Assembly: GCA_015490475.1 (NCBI GenBank)
Contig: WFXT01000223.1
Coordinates: 1 to 5,045 of the forward strand
Source: Bacteroidota bacterium
GTDB taxonomy: Bacteria; Bacteroidota; Bacteroidia; JAADEI01
Direction of reading: 5' to 3'
Length of the DNA stretch: 5,045 nucleotides
Shown: piece by piece, positions 4,422-5,045 of the stretch
Layout: the number at the start of each line of letters is the position of its first letter
Numbering within the stretch: position 1 is the stretch's first letter
Position numbers and translations under genes: made by a program
The notes under the pieces: generated by a model
What the model saw: the letters and a program-made list of their open reading frames with translations, nothing else
Told to the model about the DNA's origin: nothing
The model's database searches: none

Positions 4422-5045
4422 GGCGGCAATAAAGGCTATTGAAACTTATGTTCCACCCGATGTTCTGGATAATCATACTCTGGAACAATTTGTTGATACG
4501 AGTGATGAATGGATAACGCGACGAGTTGGAATCAAAGAACGGCATATCCTGTTGGGAGAAGGCAAGGGGGTATCCGATATGGCAGTTCCTGCAATTGAAA
4601 AATTGCTTGAAAAGTATAATATTGATCCCCTAAGCATTGACCTTATAATTGTTGCTTCTGTTACGCCAGACCATGTGTTTCCAGCAACAGCAAATATTAT
4701 TGCCGATAAAGTGGGATTGAAAAATGCATGGGGATTTGATATGAATGCCGCCTGTTCAGGCTTTTTATATGCCCTGTGGACAGCCAGTCGCTTTATTGAA
4801 ACAGGCAGGTCTAAGCGTGCTCTGGTTGTGGGGGCAGATAAAATGAGTGCTATTATTAACTATCATGACAGGGCAACCTGTGTCATCTTTGGGGATGGAG
4901 CAGGAGTGGTTCTGTTGGAACCTTCCACAGAAGGTGGCATAATAGACGGAAGGATGTATAGTGATGGGCACGGGAGACATTACTTGTTTCAGAAAGCAGG
5001 AGGCTCTTGTTATCCACCCACTATTGATACTGTAATGAATATGGA
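4405..5045 (+). CDS. fabH: 3-oxoacyl-ACP synthase III (FabH), N-terminal 213 residues (cut by window edge)
   Basis: FabH condenses acetyl-CoA (or another acyl-CoA primer) with malonyl-ACP to start type II fatty-acid elongation in the cytoplasm. The frame is open from the ATG at 4405 to the window end. It shows YVP near residue 15, the VDTSDEWITRRVGIKERH block (about 30-47), FPATANIIADKVG (92-104) and NAACSGFLYAL with nucleophile Cys117. Downstream are DKMS (145-148) and DRATCVIFGDGAGVVLLEP (155-173), both typical of FabH. The His and Asn that complete the catalytic triad lie beyond the window. GEGKGVSDMA, DHVFPATAN and KAGGSCYPPT resemble Bacteroidota FabH. The start overlaps the plsX 3' end by 17 bp in the +1 frame, and no ribosome binding site is visible, so reinitiation after plsX is likely. 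Confidence 0.96.
   Translation, partial: MATQIRAAIKAIETYVPPDVLDNHTLEQFVDTSDEWITRRVGIKERHILLGEGKGVSDMAVPAIEKLLEKYNIDPLSIDLIIVASVTPDHVFPATANIIADKVGLKNAWGFDMNAACSGFLYALWTASRFIETGRSKRALVVGADKMSAIINYHDRATCVIFGDGAGVVLLEPSTEGGIIDGRMYSDGHGRHYLFQKAGGSCYPPTIDTVMNM

Noticed and set aside
4765..4980. 71-codon minus-strand open frame inside fabH
   Set aside because: It is antisense to the FabH active-site region with no family resemblance; the plus-strand frame is clearly real.

Overview
This window looks like ordinary chromosomal DNA from a low-to-moderate GC bacterium, most likely a member of the Bacteroidota. Three things point that way. The visible FabH and the DUF177 (YceD) protein read like Bacteroidota versions of these families (remembered family resemblance, not a search). 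Most start codons lack a Shine-Dalgarno sequence. Four genes carry a TAnnTTTG box, the -7 element of Bacteroidota promoters, a few bases upstream of the start codon. The phylum call is an inference at about 0.75; nothing finer can be supported.

Left part (1-166): the last 54 codons of pheS, the phenylalanyl-tRNA synthetase alpha subunit. pheT does not follow it. Next comes a minus-strand pair: ogt (a divergent O6-alkylguanine-DNA alkyltransferase, 1291 to 761), then a small membrane protein of the CrtO acyltransferase family (706 to 251).

Middle part: thpR (RNA 2',3'-cyclic phosphodiesterase, 1303-1878, plus strand) starts only 11 bp from the divergent ogt start. Its 3' end overlaps by 36 bp the convergent sanA-like DUF218 gene (2463 to 1843). 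These four single genes do not form an obvious pathway. They are packed so tightly that their promoters must sit inside or beside each other's coding regions.

Right part (2600 to the window end): a canonical plus-strand operon, yceD-rpmF-plsX-fabH. It couples a ribosome-assembly factor and ribosomal protein L32 to the first steps of phospholipid and fatty-acid synthesis. PlsX makes acyl-phosphate from acyl-ACP, and FabH starts type II fatty-acid elongation. rpmF and plsX have clear GGGAG ribosome binding sites, and fabH overlaps plsX by 17 bp. FabH is cut by the window edge.

I see no mobile element, CRISPR array, tRNA or rRNA gene, and no clearly new multi-gene system. The observations most worth a second look are the repeated near-leaderless promoter layout, the CrtO-like protein with no carotenoid genes beside it, the alkyltransferase with a degenerate DNA-recognition helix, and a substituted conserved residue in PlsX.
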